Shown here: positions 8,054 through 18,415 of the stretch, in pieces
Layout of the letters: the number at the start of each line of letters is the position of its first letter
How positions within the stretch are numbered: position 1 is the stretch's first letter
Source: an uncultured Eubacteriales bacterium
Lineage (GTDB): Bacteria; Bacillota; Clostridia; Oscillospirales; Oscillospiraceae
Reading direction: 5' to 3'
DNA length: 64,000 bases
Assembly: GCA_949296115.1 (NCBI GenBank)
Contig: CASFNR010000011.1
Coordinates: forward strand, 1-64,000
The notes under the pieces: generated by a model
Databases searched by the model: none
The model's input: the letters and a program-made list of their open reading frames with translations, nothing else
Told to the model about the DNA's origin: nothing
Translations under genes and position numbers: made by a program

Positions 8054-8816
8054 TTGCTTTGTCGGCGGCGATCAGGCGCTTCATGGCTTCAATGCCCACC
8101 TTCACGGCACCGGTGGTATCCTCGGTCATGGGCATAGCCAGGCCGGCTTTTTCCCGCTCCTGGTTCCATACCGCATGGAAGCAGCTGCCGCAGCGCACCC
8201 CCAGGGCCGCCGCCACCACGAACAGAGCGGCGGATTCCATTTCGCTGGCCTTCACCCCCAGCCGCTTCCAGCTCTCCCACTTTTGCAGCAGGTCGTAGGA
8301 AACCGGGGATTTCTCCGGGCTGTGCTGGCCGTAGAAGGCGTCTTTGCACTGGACCACCCCCACATGGGTCCGGTAGCCCAAATCCTCCGACGCCGCCTTC
8401 AGCGCCGCGGTGATGTCAAAATCCGCCACCGCCGGGAACTCAATGGGGGCATATTCCAGGGAGGTGTGCTCATACCGGATGGCGCCGGTGGCAACCACCA
8501 CGTCCCCGGGGAGCACGTCCATGGCAATGCCGCCGCAGGTCCCCACCCGGATGAAAGTATCCGCCCCAATGGCTGCCAGCTCCTCCATGGCGATGGAGGC
8601 GGAAGGGCCGCCGATGCCGGTGGAGCAGACGGTGACCTTCTCCCCCAGCAGGGTTCCGGTATAAATGTTGTACTCCCGGTTCATTCCCACATGAACCGGA
8701 TTGTCAAAATACGCTGCGATGGACTCGCATCGGCCCGGGTCCCCGGGCAAAAAGACATAGCGGCCCACATCGCCTCGGCGGCAATGAATGTGATATTGCA
8801 TTCCGATATCCTGCAC
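8049..8816 (-). CDS. udp: Uridine phosphorylase-like nucleoside phosphorylase
   Basis: A 255-aa NP-1 family enzyme that cleaves a nucleoside with phosphate to base and ribose-1-phosphate. It has 'LPGDPGRCE' (phosphate site), '[16 protein letters not shown]' and '[10 protein letters not shown]', all close to uridine phosphorylase, plus the ribose-binding '[10 protein letters not shown]'. I start at the GTG at 8816, 6 bases after GAGGTG; this gives the usual ~253-aa length. Pyrimidine specificity is likely from the motifs but not proven. Confidence 0.88.
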   Translation of the reverse strand: MQDIGMQYHIHCRRGDVGRYVFLPGDPGRCESIAAYFDNPVHVGMNREYNIYTGTLLGEKVTVCSTGIGGPSASIAMEELAAIGADTFIRVGTCGGIAMDVLPGDVVVATGAIRYEHTSLEYAPIEFPAVADFDITAALKAASEDLGYRTHVGVVQCKDAFYGQHSPEKSPVSYDLLQKWESWKRLGVKASEMESAALFVVAAALGVRCGSCFHAVWNQEREKAGLAMPMTEDTTGAVKVGIEAMKRLIAADKAK

Positions 8817-8850
8817 AGTAATCACCTCGTTGAAAAGTATGGTTTTGTAT

Positions 8851-8879
8851 AGGATACCATATTTTGTCCTGATTTGCAA
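8851..8879 (-). promoter_or_regulatory. Promoter of the nucleoside phosphorylase
   Basis: Minus strand: TTGCAA (8874-8879), 17-bp spacer, TATCCT (8851-8856). Confidence 0.6.
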
Positions 8880-8892
8880 GTGCCCGGCTGCT

Positions 8893-9159
8893 TCACAGGG
8901 ATTCCGGATAGGTCTTATCTTTCCAGTACCACCATTTGAGCTTATCCGGTTCGTGCTCCGTCTGCTCGGCATAGTACACCGCCAGACGGAACACATACAA
9001 CTGGCATCGATCCTCCTGGAAGCCCTTGTGCAGGCAGTCCAGGCTGTACAGTTCCTCCGGTGACCGGCCCTTCAGGTCGTCGATACAGGTAATGCCGATG
9101 TTCATCAGGTCCTGCTCAATGTTCTTCCCCACCCCGGGGATTTTTCGAAGTTCGCCCAT
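8893..9159 (-). CDS. Cdd1/pathogenicity-locus family helix-hairpin-helix protein
   Basis: An 88-aa protein. An N-terminal helix-hairpin-helix motif ('[20 protein letters not shown]') is followed by a conserved region '[29 protein letters not shown]' and a Trp-rich tail 'KLKWWYWKD', the layout of the Cdd1 family. I use the ATG at 9159 because GGAAAGGA lies just upstream. Members are widespread small proteins of unknown role, probably binding DNA through the HhH. It follows the symporter gene by 64 bases. Confidence 0.82.
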   Translation of the reverse strand: MGELRKIPGVGKNIEQDLMNIGITCIDDLKGRSPEELYSLDCLHKGFQEDRCQLYVFRLAVYYAEQTEHEPDKLKWWYWKDKTYPESL

Positions 9160-9223
9160 ATGAATCCGTCCTTTCCTCCGATCAGCAGACACCCGGAGCG
9201 CAGACCTGCGCCCCGGGTAAAAC

Positions 9224-10654
9224 TCAGCCATTCAGTTTTTCTTTGTCAAAGTGATTCCTGGTCAGCTTTACCACCACACCGGACAGCCCCAGCAGGGCGA
9301 TCAGGTTGGGAATGGCCATGAAGCCGTTCAGGGTGTCGGCAATGTTCCACACCAACTCCAGCTCCAGCGTAGCGCCGATTACCACCACCGCCACAAACAG
9401 TACCTGGTAAACTGCCACATACCGGGTTCCCGCCAGGAACTCAAAGCACCGGGAGCCGTACAAGGACCAGGACAGGATGGTGGACAGGGCAAACAGACCG
9501 ATCCCCACCGCAATAATCAGCGCACCCAGCTGCGGCCCGAATACGGTGGAAAAGCTGGCGCTGATCAGTTCAGCCCCTGCGCTCTCTCCCCAGGTGATTT
9601 CCACGCCGCACTCCACACCGCACAGCAGTGTCAGCGCTGTCAGGGTGCAAATCACAATGGTATCCATAAATACCTCAAAAATTCCGTACAGCCCCTGCTT
9701 TACCGGGTTCATCTCCGAGCTGGCTGCATGGGCCATGGGTGCGGAGCCAAGACCGGCCTCATTGGAAAAAACGCCCCGGCCCACGCCTTTCTGAATGGTG
9801 GTCATCAGGGTAATGCCGAATGCGCCGCCAAGGGCTGCCCGGGCACTGAAGGCTCCCTGAAAAATCATGGCAATAACGGTACCTAGGGTACGCAAGTTGG
9901 CAAAGACCACACACAACGCACACACAATATAAATCGCCGCCATAAAGGGCACCAGCTTTTCCGTCACGGAACCAATGCGCTTGATCCCCCCGAAGAGTAC
10001 CATGGCTACAATCACCGCCACCAGCATTCCCACCACCAGACTGGATACCGGCACCGTCTGGCCGAACATCACCAGACTGACTGCGGCAGTATTCCCGCCG
10101 AAAGCGTCAATGGTGGTGTTGATGGAACTGGCAATGGTATTGACCTGGGTCATATTGCCGATGCCGAAGGCCGCCAAGGCACCCAGCAGGCTGAAAACCA
10201 CCGCCAGCGGGTACCACTTCTGCCCCAGGCCGTTCTTGATGTAGTACATGGGGCCGCCCACATAGTCGCCCTTCTCATTGCGTTCCCGATAGCGCACTGC
10301 CAGCACCACCTCGGCATACTTGGTCACCATGCCGAACAAGGCAGAAAGCCACATCCAGAACACTGCCCCCGGCCCGCCCACGGCGATGGCGCCGGTGACG
10401 CCGGCAATGTTGCCCGTACCCACAGTAGCCGCCAGGGCCGTGGTCACCGCTTGGAACGGCGTAACCTCTCCATGTCCGGCCTCCTGCTTGTGGAACACCT
10501 TGCCGATGGTATTCTTCATGGCATAGCCGAACTTGTGGAACTGAATAAAGCCCACCCGGGCGCTGAGGTAGACGCCGGTGCCCACCAGCAGCAGGAGCAT
10601 CCAGGGTCCCCAGGCAATGTCATTGAGTAATTTTACGATTTCGGTCAGGGTCAT
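9224..10654 (-). CDS. Sodium:alanine symporter family protein (AGCS)
   Basis: A 476-aa inner-membrane amino-acid carrier with about ten transmembrane segments. Family marks are 'TGNIAGVTGAIAVGGPGAVFWMW' region residues (split by hydrophobic turns), 'GGPMYYI' and 'SNEAGLGSAPMAHAAS'. It imports alanine or glycine with Na+. It has its own promoter (10689-10717). Normal length and intact. Confidence 0.93.
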   Translation of the reverse strand: MTLTEIVKLLNDIAWGPWMLLLLVGTGVYLSARVGFIQFHKFGYAMKNTIGKVFHKQEAGHGEVTPFQAVTTALAATVGTGNIAGVTGAIAVGGPGAVFWMWLSALFGMVTKYAEVVLAVRYRERNEKGDYVGGPMYYIKNGLGQKWYPLAVVFSLLGALAAFGIGNMTQVNTIASSINTTIDAFGGNTAAVSLVMFGQTVPVSSLVVGMLVAVIVAMVLFGGIKRIGSVTEKLVPFMAAIYIVCALCVVFANLRTLGTVIAMIFQGAFSARAALGGAFGITLMTTIQKGVGRGVFSNEAGLGSAPMAHAASSEMNPVKQGLYGIFEVFMDTIVICTLTALTLLCGVECGVEITWGESAGAELISASFSTVFGPQLGALIIAVGIGLFALSTILSWSLYGSRCFEFLAGTRYVAVYQVLFVAVVVIGATLELELVWNIADTLNGFMAIPNLIALLGLSGVVVKLTRNHFDKEKLNG

Positions 10655-10688
10655 AAAATGTGCCTCTCTTTCTCCGCTCTAGGCCTTT

Positions 10689-10717
10689 ATCATACTAAAG
10701 AGATGGTAAAAACGCAA
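10689..10717 (-). promoter_or_regulatory. Promoter of the alanine symporter
   Basis: Minus strand: TTGCGT (10712-10717), 17-bp spacer, TATGAT (10689-10694). Confidence 0.65.
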
Positions 10718-10736
10718 GTGAAACTTCTCTCTCATG

Positions 10737-10773
10737 CAAAATTTTCGGCACAGCCTGCAAACGGGCTGTGCCG
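10737..10773 (-). terminator. Terminator of the pyrH-polC operon
   Basis: A 10-bp perfect stem (10746-10755/10764-10773) lies 6 bases past the polC stop, followed on the minus strand by AAAATTTT. Confidence 0.75.
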
Positions 10774-10779
10774 AAAAAA

Positions 10780-13700
10780 TCAGAAGAAGCTGACCTGGCT
10801 GGTATCGGGAAGCTCGCCGAAGGCGCCTGCCTCCTTGAGCATCTGCATATGGGTTTTGGAAACCTTGGGGCAGGCCGCCGCCACCTCCTCCACGGAGAGG
10901 AAGGTCTTGCCCTTCCGTCCTTCCATCAGGTCCCAGGCGGCGCTTTCTCCCAGGCCGGAGATGGCCACAAAGGGTGGCAGCAGCTTGCCGTCCTTGATGA
11001 CGAATCTGGTGGCGTGGCTGTCGTAAATGCTGATGGGCAGGAACTCAAAGCCCCGGAGGTAATACTCGTAGGCCACTTCCAGGGTGGTGAGCAGGTCCTC
11101 GTCCTTGGCGGTGGCATCCTCGTTTTTCTCGATGGCGTCGATGTTGGCAATCACCGTGTCAATGCCGTGGGTCATAAGCACTGCGTCGAAGCCGCCCTTC
11201 TGGCTGCGGCGGTAGAAATAGGCGGCGTAGAAGGGCAGGGGGTGATGCACCTTGAACCAGGCAATCCGGAAGGCCATCATCACATAGGCCACGGCGTGGG
11301 CCTTGGGGAAGAGGTACTTGATTTTCTTGCAGGATCCGATGTACCAGTCCGGCACCCCGGCGGCAATCATCTCCTCCTCCGCCCCCTCCGGCAGTCCCCT
11401 GCCCTTTCGGACGGACTCCATAATCTTGAAGGACCGTTTTTCCGGCATGCCGCAGGAAATCAGGTACACCATGATGTCGTCACGGCAGCCGATGGTGCCG
11501 TCGACGGTGGCGGTTTTGGAGGTAATCAGGTCTTTGGCATTGCCCAGCCACACGTCGGTGCCGTGGGAGAAGCCGGACAGCCGCACCAGGGTATCGAACC
11601 GGGTGGGCATGGTGTCCAGCAGCATGCCCCGGGTGAACCGGGTGTTGAACTCCGGAATGGCTACCGCACCGGTAGGGCCGAGAATCTTGTCATCCTCGTA
11701 GCCCAACACCTTGGAGGAGGTGAAAATGGACATGGTGTCCTTGTCATCCAGGGGGATGGTCTTGGCATCCACCCCGGTCATATCCTCCATCATCCGGATC
11801 ATGGTGGGGTCATCGTGGCCCAGCATATCCAGCTTCAGCAGGTTCTCCTCCATGGAGTGGTATTCAAAGTGGGTGGTAATCTGGTCGGAATTGGGGTCAT
11901 CCGCCGGGTGCTGCACCGGGCAGAAGTCCCAGATTTCATTCTCCTGGGGGATGACCACCAGGCCGCCGGGGTGCTGTCCGGTGGTCCGGCGGACCCCCAC
12001 ACAGCCGGCGGCCAAACGAGCCTCCTCTGCCCGGCTGGCAGTTTTGCCCCGCTCGGACAGGTACTTCTTTACATAGCCGAAGGCGGTCTTTTCTGCAACA
12101 GTTCCCACAGTCCCGGCCCGGAACACATGGGATTTTCCGAACATTTCAATACAGTAGGCATGGGCTTTTGCCTGATATTCGCCGGAGAAGTTCAGGTCGA
12201 TGTCCGGCACCTTGTCGCCGCCAAAGCCCAGGAAGGTTTCAAAGGGGATGTTGAAGCCGTCCTTCTCCATTTTCGTGCCGCACTTGGGGCACACTGCGTC
12301 GGGCAAGTCCGCCCCGCAGTTGTAGCCCTTGGGCACGTCCAGAACCGTATGCTTACATTCGGGGTTGGGGCAGCGATAGTGGGGCGGGAAGGAGTTGACC
12401 TCGGTGATGCCGGACATGTATGCCACGATGGAAGAACCCACGGAGCCACGGGAGCCCACCAGGTAGCCGTGCTCCAGGGAGTTCTGCACCAGCTTCTGGG
12501 CAGACATGTAAATCACATCGTAATGACAGGAGATGATGTCGTGCAGCTCCGTCTCCACACGCTTGACGAACAGCTCCGGAGGATTGTCTCCATACAGCCG
12601 GTGGAACTTGCCGTACACCAGGCTCTTCAAATCCTCCACGGAATTCTCAATCTTGGGAGCAAACAGATTGTGGGGCACCGGGCGGAGACTTTCACACATA
12701 TCCGCAATGAGATTGGGGTTGGTGACCACAATTTCGTAGGCCTTCTCCTCCCCCAGGTAGGAAAATTCCTGCAGCATCTCGTCGGTGGTGCGGAAGTACA
12801 GGGGGTTGGGCTTGTCCGCATCGTCGAAGCCCTTGGTGGCCAGCAGAATGTGCCGGAAAATCTCGTCCTCCGGATTCAGGAAGTGAACATCGCCGGTGGC
12901 CACCACCAGCTTGCCCAGCTCCTCCCCCAGCCGGACAATGGTCCGGTTGTAGTTGCGCAGATCCTCCATGTCCCGGGCCATGCCCTTGTCCAGCGTCGCT
13001 CTTTCCCTCCAGCACCGCCTGGAACAGCTCACCCGCCTCACAGGCGGAGCCGATAATCAGTCCCTCCCGGAGCTTCAGCAGATTGGACTTGGGGATCCGG
13101 GGCACCCGCTTGAAGAATTGCAGGTTGGAGTCGGAGATCAGATGATAGAGATTCCGCAGGCCCACCTGGTTCTTGGCGAACAGGATAATATGCCGGGCCT
13201 GGCGGTTGGTCACATGGCTGCCGGAGCGCAGGTGCACCATCGCCGGGTTGATGGCCTGGAGGGTATGTACATCCTGCTCCTGCTCCAGTTTCTCCATGAG
13301 TTTGGTCATAATCAGGCCGCAGGTCATGGCATCGTCTCCCGCCCGATGGTGGTTGAAGTCCGGCAGGCTCAAGGCTTCCGACACAATGTTCAGCTTAAAT
13401 TTATTCAGGTGGGACAGCAAATTCTGGGACAGAATCAGGGTGTCTGCGGCGGTATAGGTATAGGGCAGCCCCTGCCGCTCACACTCCGCCCGGATGAATC
13501 CGGTATCGAAGTCCGAATTGTGGGCCACCAGCACCCGGCCGCCGATAAAGTCCAGGAACTTGGGCAGAACCTCCTGAATTTTGGGCGCGCCTTTGAGCAT
13601 TTCCTCAGTGATGCCGGTCAGCTCCACAATTTTCTTGTCCAGGGGCCGTTCCGGGTCCACAAAGGTCTGGAACCGGTCGATTTCCACCCCGTTTTTCAGG

Positions 13701-15019
13701 ATCACTGCACCGATTTCAATAATCCGGTCATCCCGGGAGGAAAGGCCGGTGGTTTCCAGATCAAAGGCCGCAAACTCCTGGTCGAAAGTCATGTCCCGCT
13801 CGCCATGGACCACAATCCGGTCATCCACGTCGTTAACGTAGTAGCCTTCACAGCCGTACAGAATCTTGATATTTTCATCGGTGCCCGCCACCTTGGCCTT
13901 GGCAGCGGCTTTCATGGCGTCGGGGAAAGATTGGGCCACACCGTGGTCGGTGATGGCGATGGCCCGGTGCCCCCAGGCCGCCGCCTGCTTCACAGCGTCT
14001 GCCGTCACTGTCAGGGCGTCCATGTTGGACATGGTGGTGTGCAGATGCAGTTCCACCCGTTTGCCATTGGGCGCAGTGTCCTTCCGCTTCTCCATGGCGC
14101 CGGGCATCATGGCATAGGGTTTCAGCACCAGCTCATTCTCAAACCGGTCCTCGATGGGCTTGCCCTGGACCCGGAGGATGGAGCCCAGCTTCACGTTGTC
14201 CAGAATGGGCTTGGCCTCCCCTGCCTCCAGGAAGCGGCTGATGCGCACGGAGTTGGTATTGTCGGTCATGTCGAATTTAACCACCCAGGCGTTGCGTTTT
14301 TTCAGCTCCTTGTGATCGATGTTAAAGACCTTCCCCTCTACAATCACCGTGCCCATATCCAGGCTCAGGTCCTTCATGGAAACTGGGGTTCCCCGGAAGG
14401 GTTTGCCGTAGAAGGCTTCACTGGGGGGAGCCGCTTTGGATTCCGGCTGCTTTGCCCCATTCTTTCCTCCGCCGCCGGCGGGCAGGCTGCCCAGGGCATT
14501 CTGGCGCATGGCGTCCATGGCGTCAAACAGCGCCTTTCCCTCCAGCGTCTCCCCCGCCGCCACGGTAATGGTCACCGGGGCGGCGAATCGCTCCCGGAGT
14601 ACCGTCTGCACCTGGGGAATCAGCTCCTCCAGTTCCTTTTTTCCATTGGCGACCAGCTGAATGGTCAGGTTCGGGCCGTCCCACAGCCACTTCGCCCCGG
14701 CCAGAGAGCCACGGGTCATGGAGTTTCGGCTGACAAACAGCTCCATCAGTTCCTCTTGCTCCACCTGATGAAGCTGATCCTCCGGATGGGTCGCCGTCAA
14801 ATCCACCCGCCGCAGGCCGTAGAGGGCCGCAATCTCCTTCCCTGCCTGGTTCAGCAGCCGTTGGGGAATGTACGCATCATGGTGCAGCGCCGCATGGACA
14901 CTGCGTTCTTCCGGCAAAATGTCTGCAGCAACGATCGCCGCCTGAGACAGCGCTGCTGACAGCGCCTCAGGCGGCTCATAGTCCGGAAACATGTTATAAA
15001 GTGTTACTTGCTCGTTCAT
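10780..15019 (-). pseudogene. polC: DNA polymerase III PolC, interrupted by an out-of-frame deletion
   Basis: Gram-positive replicative polymerase with proofreading. The first frame (15019 to about 13000) encodes the N-terminal and OB parts, the first PHP segment ('ELHLHTTMSNMDAL'), the DnaQ exonuclease ('AFDLETTGL' near residue 416) and the second PHP half up to 'GELFQAVLEGKSD'. The second frame resumes with 'LDKGMARDMEDLRNYNRTIV' and runs to 10780 with the polymerase core ('VPDIDLNFSGEYQ'). Compared with my memory of other PolC proteins, about 20 residues are absent at the join (around 12990-13005) and the frame shifts. All other domains look intact. PolC is essential in Firmicutes, so an assembly or sequencing fault is more likely than a dead gene. 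Restored length would be ~1430 aa, normal for PolC. Confidence 0.9.
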
Positions 15020-15048
15020 CGCAGTCTTTTTCTCCGTCAGGACAAACC

Positions 15049-15077
15049 CCGGGAGGGAACGGTTGATTCCCTCCCGG
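15049..15077 (-). terminator. Hairpin between ispG and polC
   Basis: A 10-bp GC stem (15049-15058/15068-15077) with only a weak T-rich tail (GTTTGT) on the minus side. It could be a partial terminator or an mRNA-processing or stability element inside the operon. Confidence 0.5.
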
Positions 15078-15085
15078 CAAGTTGG

Positions 15086-16123
15086 TTACAGGTTTTCAAT
15101 CCGGCGCAGCAGGGCGGGCAGCAGCTGCTCATAGGGCAGTTTTTCCACCTGCTCTCCCTTCTCAAAAATCATCCCCCAGCCGTCGCCGCCGGCAATGCCG
15201 ATGTCCGCCTCCCGGGCTTCACCAGGGCCGTTGACCACGCACCCCATCACCGCCACGGTAATGGGCTTGCGGCAATCCTTCAGGGCAGCATCTACCTGGT
15301 TCACCAGGCCGATCAGGTCAATCCGGGTCCGTCCGCAGGTGGGGCAGGAGATGATGTTCACGCCCTCCTTGCGCAGCCCCGCCGCCTTCAGGATATCCTT
15401 GGCGGCATAGACCTCCTCCACCGGGTCGTCGGTGAGGCTCACCCGGATGGTGTCCCCGATGCCGTCCAGCAGCAAAGCGCCGATGCCCATGGCGGACTTG
15501 ATCAGCCCCTGCTTCACCGGCCCGGTTTCCGTGACACCGATGTGGAGAGGATAGTCGCATTTGCTCCGGAACAGCCGGGCCGCCGCCACCATGGTAGGGA
15601 CGGTGGAGGACTTCATGGATACGCAGGTATCGTAGAACCCTTCCTTCTCCAGCAGCTCCAGGTGCTGGAAAGCACTCTCCACCAGAGCTTCCGCCGTGGG
15701 GTGGCCGTACTTTTCCAGCAGCTTCTTATCCAGGCTGCCGCCGTTGACGCCGATGCGGATGGGGATGCGCTTTTCCCGGCACACCTCCACCACTGCCTTC
15801 ACCCGGTCCGGGCCGCCGATGTTGCCGGGGTTGATCCGGATTTTGGCTGCGCCGCCTTCCGCTGCCGCAATGGCCAGCTGGTAATCAAAATGAATATCCG
15901 CCACCAGGGGCAGCGGGCTTTCTTTTGCAATCTCCGCAAAGCCCCGGGCTGCTTCCCGGTTGGGAACCGCCAGCCGGGCAATCTGACAGCCAGCGGATGC
16001 CAGCTGCCGCAGCTGCTTCAGAGAACCCTCTACGTCCGTGGTCTTGGTATTGAGCATGGACTGAATCACCACCGGGGCCCCGCCGCCGATGGGGATTCCG
16101 CCTACCAGAATCTGTCTCGTCAT
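15086..16123 (-). CDS. ispG: 4-hydroxy-3-methylbut-2-enyl diphosphate synthase (IspG/GcpE)
   Basis: A 345-aa [4Fe-4S] enzyme of the MEP isoprenoid pathway that converts MEcPP to HMBPP. It begins 'ILVGGIPIGGGAPVVIQSMLNT'-like (TIM-barrel strand 1). The cluster ligands are in 'ISCPTCGRTRIDL' and 'VMGCVVNGPGE' near the C-terminus. GGAGAGAG precedes the ATG. It lies in the same operon as dxr, which catalyses an earlier step of the pathway. Confidence 0.96.
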   Translation of the reverse strand: MTRQILVGGIPIGGGAPVVIQSMLNTKTTDVEGSLKQLRQLASAGCQIARLAVPNREAARGFAEIAKESPLPLVADIHFDYQLAIAAAEGGAAKIRINPGNIGGPDRVKAVVEVCREKRIPIRIGVNGGSLDKKLLEKYGHPTAEALVESAFQHLELLEKEGFYDTCVSMKSSTVPTMVAAARLFRSKCDYPLHIGVTETGPVKQGLIKSAMGIGALLLDGIGDTIRVSLTDDPVEEVYAAKDILKAAGLRKEGVNIISCPTCGRTRIDLIGLVNQVDAALKDCRKPITVAVMGCVVNGPGEAREADIGIAGGDGWGMIFEKGEQVEKLPYEQLLPALLRRIENL

Positions 16124-16148
16124 GGTCTCTCTCCTGTCTGTATTTCAA

Positions 16149-17207
16149 TCAGCGAAACAAGAAAATGATGTCCTTGAACATAATCACTGCCATCAGTCCC
16201 AGCAGCAGAACCATCCCCGCACCATGGAGATAACCTTCATACTTGGGGTCGATTTTCCGGCGGGTGATTCCCTCCACTGCCGTGGTAATCAGCAGGCAAA
16301 CCACCCGGCCTCCATCCAGGGCTGGGATGGGCAGCAGGTTCATCACCGCCAGATTGATGGCGATAAACGCCCCGAAGTAGAGCATATTCAGCAGGGCATC
16401 CACCCAGGTTGCGGAAACCTCCGCCACCACGCTCATCTGCTGCACAATTCCCACCGGGCCGGACATATCCTGCAAGCCAACCTGGCCCCGAACCAGCATC
16501 TGCAGGCTCAGTCGGACAATCCGCACCGTATCCAGGCTCTGGTTCCAGGCGTAGTTGACTTTCCCAAGGAAATCCAGCTCCGCCAGGGTAAAATTCATGC
16601 CGAAAAGCATCTGGGTGCTGCCGTCAGCCTGCTCCACCGGGTGCTTCTCCATCCGGAAATTCTTCAGTTCCACCTTTTCACCGTTGCGCAGAACCACCAG
16701 GTCATGGACCTCGCCGCCGTTCAGTTCCAGAATCATGGAAAAATCGCCGTAAACGTAGATCTTCTCTCCATCCACTTCCACAATCCGGTCCCCTTCCTGG
16801 AGTCCGTTCTCTCCGTTCACCGTAGAGAAGGACTCAAAGCCGGAAATCACCGGCACCACCACCTGCTGGGTGGGCAGGTAGACCACCACCATCAGCAGGA
16901 CGCCCACCAGGAAATTCATGGCCGCACCTGCCACCAGGATGATCAGCCGTTTCCACCAGGCTGCCTTGCCAAAAGCCCGGGGATTATCGCTGTCTCCATC
17001 CTCTCCCTCCATGGCGCAGTAGCCGCCGATTGGAATGGTACGGATGGCATACAGGGTTTCTCCCACCTGCTTTTTCCACAGCGCCGGGCCCATAAACAGA
17101 GAGAACTCATTGACCTGGACCCCGGACAGTTTCGCTGCGGCGAAGTGTCCCAGCTCATGGACAAAGATCAGCACGCTGAACAGGATGATTGCGAATAAAA
17201 TGCTCAT
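16149..17207 (-). CDS. rseP: Site-2 intramembrane metalloprotease RseP/RasP
   Basis: A 352-aa membrane zinc protease. The HExxH motif is at H17-H21 ('FVHELGHF'); a PDZ domain lies in the middle (~residues 100-180, with 'NGLQEGDRIVEVDGEKI'); the C-terminal 'MNLLPIPALDGGR' supplies the third zinc ligand. It cleaves membrane-bound regulators such as anti-sigma factors and signal peptides. Its place between dxr and ispG is the conserved Firmicutes order. Confidence 0.95.
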   Translation of the reverse strand: MSILFAIILFSVLIFVHELGHFAAAKLSGVQVNEFSLFMGPALWKKQVGETLYAIRTIPIGGYCAMEGEDGDSDNPRAFGKAAWWKRLIILVAGAAMNFLVGVLLMVVVYLPTQQVVVPVISGFESFSTVNGENGLQEGDRIVEVDGEKIYVYGDFSMILELNGGEVHDLVVLRNGEKVELKNFRMEKHPVEQADGSTQMLFGMNFTLAELDFLGKVNYAWNQSLDTVRIVRLSLQMLVRGQVGLQDMSGPVGIVQQMSVVAEVSATWVDALLNMLYFGAFIAINLAVMNLLPIPALDGGRVVCLLITTAVEGITRRKIDPKYEGYLHGAGMVLLLGLMAVIMFKDIIFLFR

Positions 17208-17250
17208 AAAATGCCTCGCTTTAAAAGTGGAGTTGCCGTGTGGAAGGAAA

Positions 17251-18399
17251 TCACTTCAGCTGCCGCACCGTTTCCCGTGCCAGCCGGTCCGCTTCCAGTA
17301 TTTCCTCCAGAGTGGGATTTTCCACAAAGGGAACCTCCTCCACCGCCTGGGAAACCAGACGATAAATATCGTAGAATCCAACTTTTTCCGCCAGGAACAG
17401 GGCAACCGCTTCCTCATTGGCGCCGTTCATGGCCGGACAGGCTGTGCCGCCCTGCTTTGCACACTGCCGGGCCAGAGCCAGGCAGGGGAAGTTCTCCACA
17501 TCCGGCGCCGAAAAGCTCAGGCTGCCGCAGGTCAGCAAATCCAGCCCCTCCACCGGGCAGGCAATCCGCTCCGGGTAGGTCAGGGCCAGTTGGATCGGCA
17601 GTCTCATATCCGGAGCGCCCAGCTGGGCCATCACCGCCCCGTCCACAAATTCCACCATGCTGTGGACAATGCTTTGGCGGTGAATCACCACATCCACCTG
17701 CTCCAGCGGCATCCGGTACAGGCGCATGGCCTCAATGACTTCCAGGCCTTTGTTCATCAGGGTGGCGCAGTCCACCGTGATTTTGGCCCCCATTTTCCAG
17801 TTTGGGTGCTTCAGGGCATCTGCCTTGGTTACGTTCGTCAGCTGCTCCCGGGTCATGCCGAAGAATGGCCCGCCGGAGCAGGTGAGAATCAGCCGTTTCA
17901 CTTCCCGCCGGTCTTTACACCCCATCAGGCACTGAAAAATGGCAGAATGCTCCGAATCCACCGGGATAATCTCCGCCCCCCAGCGTGCCGCCTCTGCCAT
18001 TACCAGTTCCCCGGCGCAGACCAGGGTTTCCTTGTTGGCAAGGCCGATGCGCTTGCGTTCCCGGATGGCGGCCAGGGTGGGTTTCAGGCCTACCATGCCC
18101 ACCACTGCCGTGATGACGCAATCCGCCTGGGGCATGGTGGCAGCCTCAATCAGCCCCTCCTCCCCCCAGCTGACCCGGGTGGGAAGATCTGCGATTTCTG
18201 CCGCCAGCGCCGCCGCCGCCGACTCTGTAGCCATCACCGCCAATTCCGGCCGGAACTGACGGCACTGCTCTGCCATCCGCTGAACGCTGGTGCCGGCGGT
18301 CAGCGCCGCCACCCGAATCTGGGTCAGACGGCTGAGAATATCCAGGCTCTGCCGGCCAATGGAGCCGGTGGAGCCGAGAATACTGACACACGATACCAT
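17251..18399 (-). CDS. dxr: 1-deoxy-D-xylulose 5-phosphate reductoisomerase
   Basis: A 382-aa NADPH enzyme for the second step of the MEP pathway (DXP to MEP). The NADPH-binding 'ILGSTGSIG' is at residues 7-15. The metal and substrate sites are in 'PVDSEHSAIFQCL' and the flexible loop 'GPFFGMTREQL'; 'HPNWKMG' is also conserved. I use the ATG at 18399 because AAGGAGGA is 7 bases upstream; it overlaps the cdsA stop region. Confidence 0.96.
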   Translation of the reverse strand: MVSCVSILGSTGSIGRQSLDILSRLTQIRVAALTAGTSVQRMAEQCRQFRPELAVMATESAAAALAAEIADLPTRVSWGEEGLIEAATMPQADCVITAVVGMVGLKPTLAAIRERKRIGLANKETLVCAGELVMAEAARWGAEIIPVDSEHSAIFQCLMGCKDRREVKRLILTCSGGPFFGMTREQLTNVTKADALKHPNWKMGAKITVDCATLMNKGLEVIEAMRLYRMPLEQVDVVIHRQSIVHSMVEFVDGAVMAQLGAPDMRLPIQLALTYPERIACPVEGLDLLTCGSLSFSAPDVENFPCLALARQCAKQGGTACPAMNGANEEAVALFLAEKVGFYDIYRLVSQAVEEVPFVENPTLEEILEADRLARETVRQLK

Positions 18400-18415
18400 A
18401 TGCGTCTCCTCCTTA

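Noticed and set aside
12985..13010. Programmed ribosomal frameshift in polC
   Set aside because: There is no slippery heptamer or downstream structure at the join, and residues are missing as well, which frameshifting cannot explain.
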